Shown: positions 35,841 to 44,888 of the stretch, one piece after another
Position numbering within the stretch: position 1 is the stretch's first letter
Layout: each line of letters starts with the position of its first letter
Source of the DNA: an uncultured Clostridium sp.
GTDB lineage: Bacteria; Bacillota; Clostridia; TANB77; CAG-508
NCBI GenBank assembly: GCA_947064765.1
Contig: CAMSWH010000008.1
Location: 1-54,340, forward strand
DNA: 54,340 nt
Reading direction: 5' to 3'
The notes under the pieces: generated by a model
Seen by the model: only the letters and a program-made list of their open reading frames with translations
Databases searched by the model: none
Told to the model about the DNA's origin: nothing
Translations under genes and position numbers: made by a program

Positions 35841-36584
35841 ATGATAATTGCTTTAATTATTCTTTTTTTTGTTACAATTTTGGATTTTTTTATTATTCTA
35901 TTATTTTTTTCTAATATAGTTTTAGAGTTTAAAGATGTTGAATGTTATAGTACTAATATTAAAAATATAGTACTTGAAAGAGCGAAAATAAATTTACAAA
36001 TATATTTATTTAGAAAAATTAGAATTTTAAATGTAAAAGTATTTAAAACTCATGTGGAAGTGTTTGGACTAAAAATTAGTTTAAAAAATTTATATAAATT
36101 TGCTGATAGAGAACACATATATATAAATTTTTATAATTTTTTAAAATTTATAAAAAGTAATCATAAAGAAATTAGTTTTAAATATTTAAAACCTGTAATA
36201 GATAACTTTGATATGAATTTATCTTTTAGTACAGATAATGCAATTAGCACATCATTTTTAACTTTTTCAATATCTACTTTTATATCTATGATTTTAAAAA
36301 AGTTTATAAAAAAATATAAAAAAGAAAAATTTTATTATAGGATTACTCCTAAATATATAAATACTTATAGCTTTAATTTTAATTTTACTTCAAGTTTATC
36401 TTTTTCAACAATAAATTTATTTATATTTGTATATAAATTGAGACGTTTAATAAAGGAAAATACTTTATTTGAAAAAGAAAAATTAACTATATTATCAAGC
36501 ATTAATAGAGTTTTAGAAGTTTTAAGAATTTTAAATAAAGTAAGAAAGTTGAATGAAAAAGAAAGAGTGAATAATTTTGAATAA
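35841..36584 (+). CDS. DUF2953-like membrane protein (YtfI type)
   Basis: The 247-residue product from this start begins with a hydrophobic helix (MIIALIILFFVTILDFFIILLFF). A region rich in Ile, Phe and Lys follows, with a pattern seen in DUF2953 proteins (YLFRKIRILNVKVF, then a late FNFTSSLSFSTINLFIFVYKL). ATG 35841 is preferred to an upstream TTG at 35772 because AGGAG at 35829-35833 precedes it at 7 nt. In Bacillus the DUF2953 gene ytfI lies directly before ytfJ (gerW), exactly as here, which supports the assignment despite weak sequence similarity. Its function is unknown. Confidence 0.65.
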   Translation: MIIALIILFFVTILDFFIILLFFSNIVLEFKDVECYSTNIKNIVLERAKINLQIYLFRKIRILNVKVFKTHVEVFGLKISLKNLYKFADREHIYINFYNFLKFIKSNHKEISFKYLKPVIDNFDMNLSFSTDNAISTSFLTFSISTFISMILKKFIKKYKKEKFYYRITPKYINTYSFNFNFTSSLSFSTINLFIFVYKLRRLIKENTLFEKEKLTILSSINRVLEVLRILNKVRKLNEKERVNNFE

Positions 36585-36761
36585 AGTAATAAAATTAAAA
36601 GAATTAGAGAAGTCAATAGTTTAAATACTAAATATATAAAAAAATAAATATTTTTGGTCTTAAAAATTTAATTTATGAAAATAAAAAGTTATATTATTTG
36701 TATAATAAAAAAAATTACTGGAAATACTATTATAAATTAACATAGAAAGAGGGAAAAAAAT

Positions 36762-37364
36762 ATGAATGAACATCCAATAGAAGGGCTTATGGAAACTGCT
36801 ATGAATAGCATTAAAGATATGATTGATGTTAATACTATAATAGGTGATCCAATTGAAACATCAAATGGTATGGTAATAATACCAATTTCCAAAGTATGTT
36901 TTGGATTTGCAGCAGGTGGTAGTGAATTTAAAGGAGAAACTATAGACGAATATAAGAAAAAAGATAAGGAAGAAGAAGTACAATATAGACTTCCTTTTGG
37001 AGGAGGTAGTGGTGCAGGAATTTCTATTAATCCAGTTGCATTTGTTATAGTTTCAAAAGAATCAATAAAAGTTTTACCAATTGAACATAGTTCTGTAATT
37101 GACAAACTTATGGATTATGTACCAGACTTAATGGAAAAAGCAAATGTTATAGTAGATAAAACTATGGAAAATCAATCTAAAGATACAAATCAAGCTAAAG
37201 ATACAAATCAAGATATACTTCATACTCAAGTTCCAAAGAAACCTAAAATAAAAACACCTAGTAAACCTAAAAATCAAATAGTTAAGAATATTTCTATGGA
37301 GCAAGAGAATAATAATGGAGAGCAATTTAATATTGAATCGGAATATTTTGAGGGAGAAGAATAA
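36762..37364 (+). CDS. gerW: GerW (YtfJ) family sporulation protein
   Basis: The 200-residue protein has the conserved GerW core at residues 1-120 (VNTIIGDPIETSNGMVIIPISKVCFGFAAGGSEF shortened here to its start, then LPFGGGSGAGISINPVAFVIV). A variable Lys/Gln-rich tail follows. In Bacillus this forespore protein is needed for lysozyme-triggered germination; homologs exist in non-sporulating Firmicutes too. It follows a YtfI-like gene. A GAAAGAGGG site precedes the ATG. The tail contains a short tandem repeat, SKDTNQAKDTNQ. Confidence 0.9.
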   Translation: MNEHPIEGLMETAMNSIKDMIDVNTIIGDPIETSNGMVIIPISKVCFGFAAGGSEFKGETIDEYKKKDKEEEVQYRLPFGGGSGAGISINPVAFVIVSKESIKVLPIEHSSVIDKLMDYVPDLMEKANVIVDKTMENQSKDTNQAKDTNQDILHTQVPKKPKIKTPSKPKNQIVKNISMEQENNNGEQFNIESEYFEGEE

Positions 37365-37372
37365 TATGTTTT

Positions 37373-37402
37373 ATGAACGATTTTTGTATCGTTCATTTTT
37401 TA
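37373..37402 (+). terminator. Terminator after gerW
   Basis: ATGAACGAT at 37373-37381 pairs with ATCGTTCAT at 37388-37396, followed by TTTTT. Confidence 0.9.
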
Positions 37403-37556
37403 TTTAATAGTAATTGTCTATTAAATAAAAGCCGTGTTTATTCTATAAAAGTTCAATATTTATTAGAGTTTTTACTTGAAAAATATTTATTATATGATAC
37501 AATTCAATTGAATAATTAGTTTCATTTGAAGAAAAAATTGATTGAAGGGTAGTATT

Positions 37557-38393
37557 ATGAAAAAAGATAATATTAATAATTTAAGTGAACAAGTATCAAG
37601 ATATGTATTAACAACAAGACAATTGAATATTTTTTTAGAAGATTTAAAGGAATTAATACAATTAAATTCCAAATTAATAATTAACAGTAATAAAGAAGAT
37701 GTTAAAATTTATAAAAAGCAAATAAAGATAGAAGAATTTATTAATATTATTGATAGCTATAAAAATTCAGATTGTATATTAGAAGATGATGAGAGAAAAT
37801 TGGTGCTATATAAAGGTGATCCATATTTAACTTTACATATTTGTATTCAAAGCTTAATTAAAAGAATTAAAGTTATACTTATTCATGATGAATTCATGAT
37901 AGGAGTAAATGAAGTGATACTTGCAATATTTAATGAGGCATTAAAAGAGCATAATATATTTAATTTAATAAATATTGAAAAAGGCTATTCGATAAAAAGA
38001 ATTAAAGAAATAGAAAAATTGGTTGACGGGATAGTAGTTATAGGAGATACAAGCCTATATCAAGGATTAGATATTGAAAAAAATATAAAATATTATCCAT
38101 ATAATAATATTATGTTATATTGTGAAAGTGAAGAGTTAGAAGAATTGCAAGAAGCAATGTATATATATGCAAATGAGAATCAGTATGAGATGGAAATACT
38201 TTATGAAGAGAATTTACAAGATGCAATTAATATTATAAATTCAGATGAATTTGTTAATATTGCAATATTATTAACTAAAAGTGATGAAAGCAAAATTGAT
38301 TTTGAAACTTTAGTTGAAAATAAAGAAATTTACATAAATAGCAATCCTTTTAAACAAGAAATTAATGGAAAAGTTTATAATTATTTAGGATAA
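37557..38393 (+). CDS. Uncharacterised protein, possibly aldehyde-dehydrogenase-fold related
   Basis: I do not recognise this 278-residue protein with confidence. It is soluble, acidic and Ile/Lys/Asn-rich. A central stretch, VLYKGDPYLTLHICIQSLIKR followed by KVILIHDEFMIGVNEVIL, is loosely like the cofactor-fold of aldehyde dehydrogenase relatives (NPYLTLHLALQ-type), but no catalytic cysteine motif is evident, so it may be a non-catalytic relative. ATG 37557 is preferred to TTG 37542 because GAAGGG at 37544-37549 lies 7 nt before it. It ends 3 bp before the next unknown gene, suggesting co-translation and a shared job. Confidence 0.6.
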   Translation: MKKDNINNLSEQVSRYVLTTRQLNIFLEDLKELIQLNSKLIINSNKEDVKIYKKQIKIEEFINIIDSYKNSDCILEDDERKLVLYKGDPYLTLHICIQSLIKRIKVILIHDEFMIGVNEVILAIFNEALKEHNIFNLINIEKGYSIKRIKEIEKLVDGIVVIGDTSLYQGLDIEKNIKYYPYNNIMLYCESEELEELQEAMYIYANENQYEMEILYEENLQDAINIINSDEFVNIAILLTKSDESKIDFETLVENKEIYINSNPFKQEINGKVYNYLG

Positions 38394-38396
38394 GGA

Positions 38397-40817
38397 ATGA
38401 TAGAAATGAACTTAGAAATAGAAAAATTAGGTATTTTAGATATTATAAATAAAGTAGGTTTTTTAAAAAATATAAATGACTTGCAAGCTACATATAAATT
38501 TAATAGTTTACCAGAAGATGTTAAAGCGTTTGAAAAAGAATTGTTTTCAGAAATAGAAAGCCAAAAACGTTATTCAAAATATATGGAAATAATAAAAAAA
38601 TACGAAAGAATTTTTGATAAAAATATGTATGTTTTTCGTGCAGCTAGATTGTTAGAGAACGTATATCAAATGACTCAAAGTCCAATGCTAACAGAGGGAA
38701 AACTTGTTGAAAGTCCAGTATATTTTCATACAAGTTCAAAGAAAGTAAAATTAGCTTTTAAAAATAATCCTAATACAAATATTGCAGATAAACTTGATAT
38801 AAAATCAACAATTAAGTACTGTAAAGAAGTACTTTCTAAAGCAGATATAGCAGATTTAGTAGAATCTGATGATGGAAGTTTTAAAATGTATACTTCTCAA
38901 GATTTTGTTGGAAATGCTGGAAAAACAGAAAAGAATGCGAAAAAAACAGAAAAAAGATTAAAGCAAATAGAAGAACGAGTTAGTTTAGAAGAAATCCTTA
39001 GATTTTTAGTTCCATCAGATTTGATAGATATTTGTATATATCCAAATCTTGGAAATAGATTAGCAAATGATATATTAAATTCTAGACAAAAAGAAGAAAT
39101 TGAAGAAGATAAATTTAAAGTTTTTGATAGACTTTTTGATAAAGAAGTTGAAATAAGTGAAGAAACATTAACAAAATCTAATGGGAAAATTTTTAAATGG
39201 GATGATTTTATAAAGACTGTAAGAGAAAATATTAGATATATAGATATAGATAAAATGTTACTTTTATCTACTGCAGTTTTTTATAATAAATATGGAAATG
39301 AGCTTGATAGATTTACTTATGAAGAAGCAATGGAACTGAAAAAATATTCAGATACAGTAGAAAATTTAATTGAATCTCCAAAAAAGAGATTAATATCTCC
39401 AAGATTTAGTCGTGAAATTAATTTTGAAATTATAAAAAATTCTATTGCGTCATTAAATAAACATTTTATAGGAGAAAGATTTTATAATGATGAAGAAATT
39501 GATAACTTAGCAAATAAAATTATGTCTGGAAAAACAAGTATAAGCGCTTTTAGTGACAGTGAAATTTTAAGTATATTACAATTTACAATTGGAGAATATA
39601 TAACAATTGCAACAAATAATCCAAATGCCTTAAGAGAATTAAATGAAAGAGGATTATTAAAAAATAAACAATTATCACAAATTATTAGTGGATTACCAAC
39701 AATTTCTACAGATAATTTATTATATATATATGAACTTGGAGAGATTGATACTAATGAAATATTAGATAGATATAATAAAGGTCACATTCAAGCTGAAAGT
39801 ATAAAAGCTTTAAAGGAAAATTCAGAAGATAAAGAAAAATTAGAACAGATGGTTTCTAGCAAAAAATTAGTAGAATTATATTTAGATGAAGAGAAAAAAG
39901 AAGAATTTGATAAATATAAAAGACTTTACAAAGCTTTAATAATTGATGATAAAGACAAAGAAAAGAAAAGAGAAATAGCAAATGAAATTTTAGACCAATC
40001 TTTAGAATTATTAGATTCTAATAGAATGGGTGAACTTTATCGTATGGGATTAATACCATTAGATACATATATAGATTTTAATGGAGAAGTTACAATTTTA
40101 GATTTATATCAGAGTGGGGAATTAAAGCCGATTGATGTTAGAAGATTATATGAGGAAAAAGTAATAACATTAGATATGATAGAAGGAATTTTACAGAAAG
40201 ATGAAATAGATGATGGGAAAAAATTAATTCTTTTATATAGTACTTTTTCAAAACCAGAAGATGCAGAAGTTAGAGATAATTTAATTAAATATTTAGAAGA
40301 ACCAGAAGAAACGAATCATACAAGTACAAGAAAAACAAAATTATTACAATTAAAATCTAAGAAGTCAGGGAGAGAAACAAGAATTCAAAATAAAACTGTT
40401 ACAGACCCATGCTCAAGATGGAATTTAATTGCTGAATTAGATCAAGATTATAGTCAAGAATATTTAAAAGATGGAAATATGATTTTTTATTTACCAAATC
40501 AATGTAAATATATAATCGAGAAATTATATGATAAAAATTATAATATTGCATATGGAGCTGCTACATATATATTAGACGAAGATGAGTTTGCAAAAAATAG
40601 AAATAATATAGTAAAAGATGAAAAAATTGATAGAAGTGTATTAGTAGAGATGAGAAGAAAAAAGAAAACTGATAGAATTATACATACAGGATGGTCAAAT
40701 GGAATTTGTAAATATTTTGACATAGAAAATCCTAGAAAGTATACAAAAGAACAAACTGAAAATATAAAAAAATTAGCAAAACAAGTTGAAGAATCAAAGA
40801 AACCTTTAGAGAGGTAA
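38397..40817 (+). CDS. Large uncharacterised soluble protein
   Basis: The 806-residue product matches no family I recognise. It lacks signal peptide and membrane segments and looks mostly alpha-helical and charged. From about residue 370 to 640 there are repeated short helical units ending in short turns (LLYIYELGEIDTNEILDRYNKG, LYRMGLIPLDTYIDFNGEV, LYQSGELKPIDVRRLYEEK), suggesting a helical-repeat array. The C-terminal 150 residues (SRWNLIAELDQDYSQEYLK, RIIHTGWSNGICKYF) form a separate domain. It overlaps closely with the preceding unknown gene and lies 13 bp before recG, so a role linked to DNA or chromosome biology is possible but unproven. An alternative start is ATG 38406. Confidence 0.75.
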   Translation: MIEMNLEIEKLGILDIINKVGFLKNINDLQATYKFNSLPEDVKAFEKELFSEIESQKRYSKYMEIIKKYERIFDKNMYVFRAARLLENVYQMTQSPMLTEGKLVESPVYFHTSSKKVKLAFKNNPNTNIADKLDIKSTIKYCKEVLSKADIADLVESDDGSFKMYTSQDFVGNAGKTEKNAKKTEKRLKQIEERVSLEEILRFLVPSDLIDICIYPNLGNRLANDILNSRQKEEIEEDKFKVFDRLFDKEVEISEETLTKSNGKIFKWDDFIKTVRENIRYIDIDKMLLLSTAVFYNKYGNELDRFTYEEAMELKKYSDTVENLIESPKKRLISPRFSREINFEIIKNSIASLNKHFIGERFYNDEEIDNLANKIMSGKTSISAFSDSEILSILQFTIGEYITIATNNPNALRELNERGLLKNKQLSQIISGLPTISTDNLLYIYELGEIDTNEILDRYNKGHIQAESIKALKENSEDKEKLEQMVSSKKLVELYLDEEKKEEFDKYKRLYKALIIDDKDKEKKREIANEILDQSLELLDSNRMGELYRMGLIPLDTYIDFNGEVTILDLYQSGELKPIDVRRLYEEKVITLDMIEGILQKDEIDDGKKLILLYSTFSKPEDAEVRDNLIKYLEEPEETNHTSTRKTKLLQLKSKKSGRETRIQNKTVTDPCSRWNLIAELDQDYSQEYLKDGNMIFYLPNQCKYIIEKLYDKNYNIAYGAATYILDEDEFAKNRNNIVKDEKIDRSVLVEMRRKKKTDRIIHTGWSNGICKYFDIENPRKYTKEQTENIKKLAKQVEESKKPLER

Positions 40818-40830
40818 AAAAAGGAGTCGT

Positions 40831-42883
40831 ATGATAGATTTAGAAAGCAAAGATATTCAATATATAAAAGGAGTAGGACCTAATCGTGCTACTCTTTTAA
40901 ATAAACTAGGAATATTTAATTTAAAAGATCTTATAACATATTTCCCAAGAGAACATGAAGATAGAGGGCATTCTAAAACTATAGCAGAATTAGTAAATGG
41001 AGAAGAAGCTCTGATTTGCGCATATCCAGTGGGAAGAATGAATGAAATAAAAATAAGAAAAAATTTAACATTATGCAAACTTGTTGTAAGAGATGAAACA
41101 GGAACCTGTCAAATAACATGGTATAATCAAATGTATTTAAAAAATACATTTAGACAAGATGTAAGATATAAATTTTTTGGTAAAGTTTCAAGAACTTATG
41201 GAAAAATAGAGATGCAATCGCCTGTATATGAAACTGAAGAAACAAGTAAGAATACAGGAAAGATTATACCTATATATCCACTTACATATAGTTTATCTCA
41301 AAATACAATTAGAAAAATAATTGAAAATGGATTAAATGAAATAGAAGGCAAATTAGAAGAAAGTTTACCACAGTACATATTAGATAAATATAATTTATGT
41401 GATTATAATACAGCAATAAAACAAATTCATTTTCCAGACAATTTTGAGAAATTTAATATAGCTAAAAAAAGGTTAATTTTTGAAGAGCTATTTTCTATGC
41501 AACTAGCATTACTTAGCTTAAAGAATAAATATGAGATTAAAAAACCAGGAATAGAGTTTAGTAAAGATGCAAAAATGTCTGAGGTTATAGATAAATTGCC
41601 TTTTAAATTAACGAAAGCACAGCTTAGAGTATTAGAAGAAATTGATAATGATATGGAAGGATCAAAACCAATGAATAGATTACTTCAAGGAGATGTTGGA
41701 TCTGGAAAAACGGTTGTAGCATTAATAGCAGCATATAAAGCTGTGCGTTCTGGATATCAAGCTGTAATAATGGCACCAACGGCGATTTTAGCAGCACAAC
41801 ATTTAGAAACTTTTGAAGATATTTTAAAAGATACAGGTATAAGATGTGAACTTTTAATAAGTGGAATATCTAAAAAGAAAAAAGAAGAAATGTTAAAAAG
41901 ATTAGAAGATGGAGAAATAGATATATTAATTGGAACACATGCTGTACTAGAAGAAAATGTAATATTCAAGAAATTAGGATTAGTTGTAACAGACGAACAA
42001 CATAGATTTGGTGTAAGACAAAGAAGTCTAATTGTTGATAAAGGAAATAATCCAGATGTTTTAGTAATGACTGCTACTCCAATTCCTAGAACTTTAGCAT
42101 TGATACTATATGGAGATTTAGATATTTCAATAATTGATGAATTACCACCAAATAGGAAAAAAATAGAAACATATGCAGTAACAAAAGGAATGGAACAAAG
42201 AGTAAATAACTTTATTGTAAAAAATATTGAAGAGGGTAGACAATGTTATGTAGTATGTCCATTAGTAGAGGAAAATGAAGAAATTAATGCAAAATCAGTA
42301 ATGGAAATATATGAAGAATATAAAACAAAAATTTTTCCAAATTATAGAGTAGAATATTTACATGGAAAAATGAAAGCAAAAGAAAAAGATGCTATAATGG
42401 AAGAATTTAAAAACGGAAATATAGATATTTTAATATCAACAACTGTTATTGAAGTTGGTGTTAATGTTCCAAACAGTAATATAATGATAATAGAAAATGC
42501 AGAAAGATTCGGTTTAGCACAATTACATCAGTTAAGAGGAAGAGTAGGACGTCGGAGAATATCAATCTTATTGCATTTTGAAATATCAAGGAAATTCTGA
42601 AATAATTAGACAAAGAATGAAAGTAATTTCAAGTACCAATAATGGATTTATAATTTCAGAAAAAGACTTAGAATTAAGAGGATCTGGAGAATTTTTTGGA
42701 ACTAGGCAACATGGTATTCCAGAATTTAAAATTGCAAATTTATTTGAGGATATAGAAACTTTAAAACAAATACAAGGAATTGCAATCGAAATAATAGGAA
42801 AAGATCCTTTATTAGAAAAAGAAGAAAATAAACCATTAAAAAAATTAGTAGATGAAAAATTTAAAGATAGAATAGAAATATAA
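40831..42883 (+). CDS. recG: ATP-dependent DNA helicase RecG; apparent +1 frameshift at CGGA
   Basis: RecG remodels stalled forks and Holliday junctions. Joining 40831-42552 and 42554-42883 gives 683 residues, the normal length. The N-terminal wedge domain, Walker A GDVGSGKT, the DEQHRFG box, TATPIPRTLAL, the TTVIEVGVNVPN motif and the RecG signature QLRGRVGRG are all present. The last one is completed only by reading GGA in the +1 frame: unshifted it would read GRVGRR and stop 15 codons on. After the junction EYQSYCILKYQGNSE and LRGSGEFFGTRQHG continue the helicase C-terminus. The apparent frameshift is therefore very unlikely to be a real inactivating mutation. Confidence 0.9.
42550..42556 (+). 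other. +1 recoding site CGT-CGGA in recG
   Basis: Frame 0 reads CGT (42550-42552), then CGG (42553-42555). Skipping C42553 and reading GGA gives GRVGRGEYQSYC, matching the near-invariant RecG motif GRVGRG. Glycine is therefore the expected amino acid at this site. Confidence 0.82.
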
Positions 42884-42893
42884 TAGTTACATT

Positions 42894-42922
42894 TTGATTT
42901 TTTATGTAAAGTATGATATAAT
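42894..42922 (+). promoter_or_regulatory. Promoter of the first transglutaminase-like gene
   Basis: TTGATT at 42894-42899 is 17 nt from TATAAT at 42917-42922, with TG at 42914-42915. The spacer TTATGTAAAGT is shared with the promoter at 44785. Confidence 0.78.
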
Positions 42923-43008
42923 TAGTTTTGTAAAAAAAAATAGAATTCCTTGGATACATATTAATAGTTATATAAATATTATCCAAGAGAAAAATGGAGG
43001 AGATGCTT

Positions 43009-44091
43009 ATGAAGATGAGCAGAAAAAGAGCGATAATTAGTTTAGTCGCTACAGCAACATTAGCAGGAACATTGCTTGTTGGATGCGGTAATTCTACTGA
43101 AATTCGGGATACCGTAGTTATTGAAGAAATTTATCAACAGGTGGATGCCAGCCAGTATTATTATGATCAGCTTTCAAATGAGAGTAAAGAAATTTACAAT
43201 AACATTTGTAAAGCAACAGAACAGATTATAAATAATGAATCTGTGATTGTTGGCAAAATACCGGGAAACAAGCAAACTATTTCTTCTGATACGTACGATA
43301 TTGTTGGAGACGCTTTTAATGCGTATATGTTAGACCACCCATTAATTAGCGTTTTGTTGGAGGACTTTGAACTATTTTTAGAACTTAATAACATTACCAA
43401 AGAGGAATTTGAACAACAGGATATTTTTACATTTGATGTTGTTATGTATCCTTCGGAAGAAACTGGAAGGTATAGCAGTTTTGAAAGCACAGAGGAGTTA
43501 CTTAAAGCAGTAGAGGAGCTGGAAAAACGGGTAAATAGTTTTGTAAAAAAATTAAGAGGCTCAGATGAGCAAAAACTTTTGCAGATTCATGACTGGTTAC
43601 TGGAAGATGCAACATATAATGCTGATAACGGATCAATACACATGCATGATATTTATGGTACAATTATTGAAAAAGCATGTGTGTGTGATGGCTTTTCATA
43701 TGCGTTTAAGTATGTAGCAGATATGGCAGATATCCCAGTAATTACAGTGATAGGGACAGGTGTGACATCAAATTCTACAATATCCAACTATGATGAGTAT
43801 GAGTCAATTAAGACTTATGATTATGATACAAAAATTAATCATGTGTGGAATAACATTTATTTGGATGGAGAATGGCGGTTGGTAGATGTGACTTGGGATT
43901 TGGAAACAGAGCCGATAAAGAAGCTGAAAAAGATAAGCTTAAAAATGGATGGTGGAATATTTGGAGATTGGTATATTGTAAAAGTCTACGAACAGGATGG
44001 TTTTGGAACTGGTCATGAATATTTTAATGTACCTCTTGAAGAAACGAAAAAAACGCATATACCATCAGACTTTTTTGATACACCACAATAA
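43009..44091 (+). CDS. Lipoprotein with transglutaminase-like (cysteine protease-type) domain
   Basis: From the start at 43009 the 360-residue product has a lipoprotein signal peptide with lipobox LLVGC (Cys26), so it is anchored outside the membrane. A helical region precedes the transglutaminase-core domain with catalytic Cys226 (VCDGFSYAFKY), His278 (NHVWNNIYLDGEW) and Asp293 (LVDVTWD). Such domains act as proteases or in peptide cross-linking. GGAGG at 42996-43000 gives correct spacing for 43009 while ATG 42994 is inside it. Codon use is foreign (three in-frame CGG). It is a relative of the gene at 44889 and carries its own promoter and terminator. Confidence 0.85.
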   Translation: MKMSRKRAIISLVATATLAGTLLVGCGNSTEIRDTVVIEEIYQQVDASQYYYDQLSNESKEIYNNICKATEQIINNESVIVGKIPGNKQTISSDTYDIVGDAFNAYMLDHPLISVLLEDFELFLELNNITKEEFEQQDIFTFDVVMYPSEETGRYSSFESTEELLKAVEELEKRVNSFVKKLRGSDEQKLLQIHDWLLEDATYNADNGSIHMHDIYGTIIEKACVCDGFSYAFKYVADMADIPVITVIGTGVTSNSTISNYDEYESIKTYDYDTKINHVWNNIYLDGEWRLVDVTWDLETEPIKKLKKISLKMDGGIFGDWYIVKVYEQDGFGTGHEYFNVPLEETKKTHIPSDFFDTPQ

Positions 44092-44169
44092 TAACATATC
44101 CAAATTTGAAAAAGGTATCATGCTTAAGAGAAACTGACGAGAATTTTAGTTAGATCTATAAAGTTTTAC

Positions 44170-44200
44170 CCTAGTCACAGTATTTGTGGCTAGGTTTTTT
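44170..44200 (+). terminator. Terminator after the transglutaminase-like lipoprotein
   Basis: CCTAGTCAC at 44170-44178 pairs with GTGGCTAGG at 44186-44194, followed by TTTTTT. The hairpin and its flanks (TTTTACCC before, TTTTTT after) are homologous to the one at 45696. Confidence 0.92.
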
Positions 44201-44224
44201 CATATATATCATTTAATATTATTT

Positions 44225-44396
44225 TTATATTATAGGAAATTGCTCCGTAATTCCTATAATATAAAGCCTTCGGCAAAATTTGCACATTTCTTAGCTGTGC
44301 GAAGCAAAGCAAGCTACAGATAAGTTATGCGCATTGAACAAAGACGAGCCACTTAAATATATTTAAAATATTTGAGAATTTAAAAAGTGGCTCTTT
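44225..44396 (+). repeat. Dispersed palindromic intergenic repeat, copy 2 (full)
   Basis: The 14-bp perfect inverted repeat TTATATTATAGGAA (44225-44238) / TTCCTATAATATAA (44251-44264) is followed by AGCCTTCGGC, CGAAGCAAAGCAAGC and finally a hairpin GAGCCACTT (44346-44354) / AAGTGGCTC (44385-44393) with a T-rich end. It is homologous over its whole length to copy 3. No ORF is present in this 422 bp gap. Confidence 0.8.
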
Positions 44397-44513
44397 TGTT
44401 TTAAAATGATTAAAAGTAAAATTTGTGTGAACTATTACTAAAAGCATGCGTATTTTATTGACAAATATGGATAAAAATAATAAAATAAGTGTGCTAATTT
44501 AAAGAAAAAGAGG

Positions 44514-44711
44514 ATGTTGAAATTGAAAAATTTTTTTCTATTTATAGGAATAATATCATTAGTGTGTGGTGTAAAATTTATATATGATGCAAGACCAATA
44601 GTAAAAAAGTATTTTGGTTTTGGAGATAAAAACGAAGCAACTTTAGGACTAAAAATGCTTGGCTTTTTATTAACTATAATTGGCAGTTCTTTAATAATGT
44701 ATATATATTAA
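44514..44711 (+). CDS. Small two-helix membrane protein
   Basis: The 65-residue product has two hydrophobic segments (about 7-24 and 47-64) separated by a short polar stretch (DARPIVKKYFGFGDKNE). I do not recognise the family. An AGAGGA site lies at 44510-44514, so the true start is probably the TTG at 44517 or 44523 rather than the ATG that overlaps it. It sits alone between a repeat copy and the second transglutaminase-like cassette. It could be a genuine small membrane protein of unknown role. Confidence 0.55.
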   Translation: MLKLKNFFLFIGIISLVCGVKFIYDARPIVKKYFGFGDKNEATLGLKMLGFLLTIIGSSLIMYIY

Positions 44712-44784
44712 TTTTAATCTATTGTAAAATAATTAATAAATTATTTCCTTTTTATTGAATATAATTATATAAAAAAACGTATTT

Positions 44785-44813
44785 TTGCATAATTATGTAA
44801 AGTGTGCTATAAT
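44785..44813 (+). promoter_or_regulatory. Promoter of the second transglutaminase-like gene
   Basis: TTGCAT at 44785-44790 is 17 nt from TATAAT at 44808-44813 with TG at 44805-44806. The spacer shares TTATGTAAAGT with the promoter at 42894. Confidence 0.78.
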
Positions 44814-44888
44814 ATAGATTGTAATTGTAGCTTGAGAAAATAAATAAATTAATTAATTATATTTATTAAATAAAATGGAGGAAAATTT

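Noticed and set aside
13738..42553. The four split genes as ordinary pseudogenes or random sequencing indels
   Set aside because: All four changes are the same extra C before GGA at an in-frame CGG, and both sides remain intact and conserved. Independent decay or random error would not give the same site. A systematic technical artefact cannot be fully excluded without reads.
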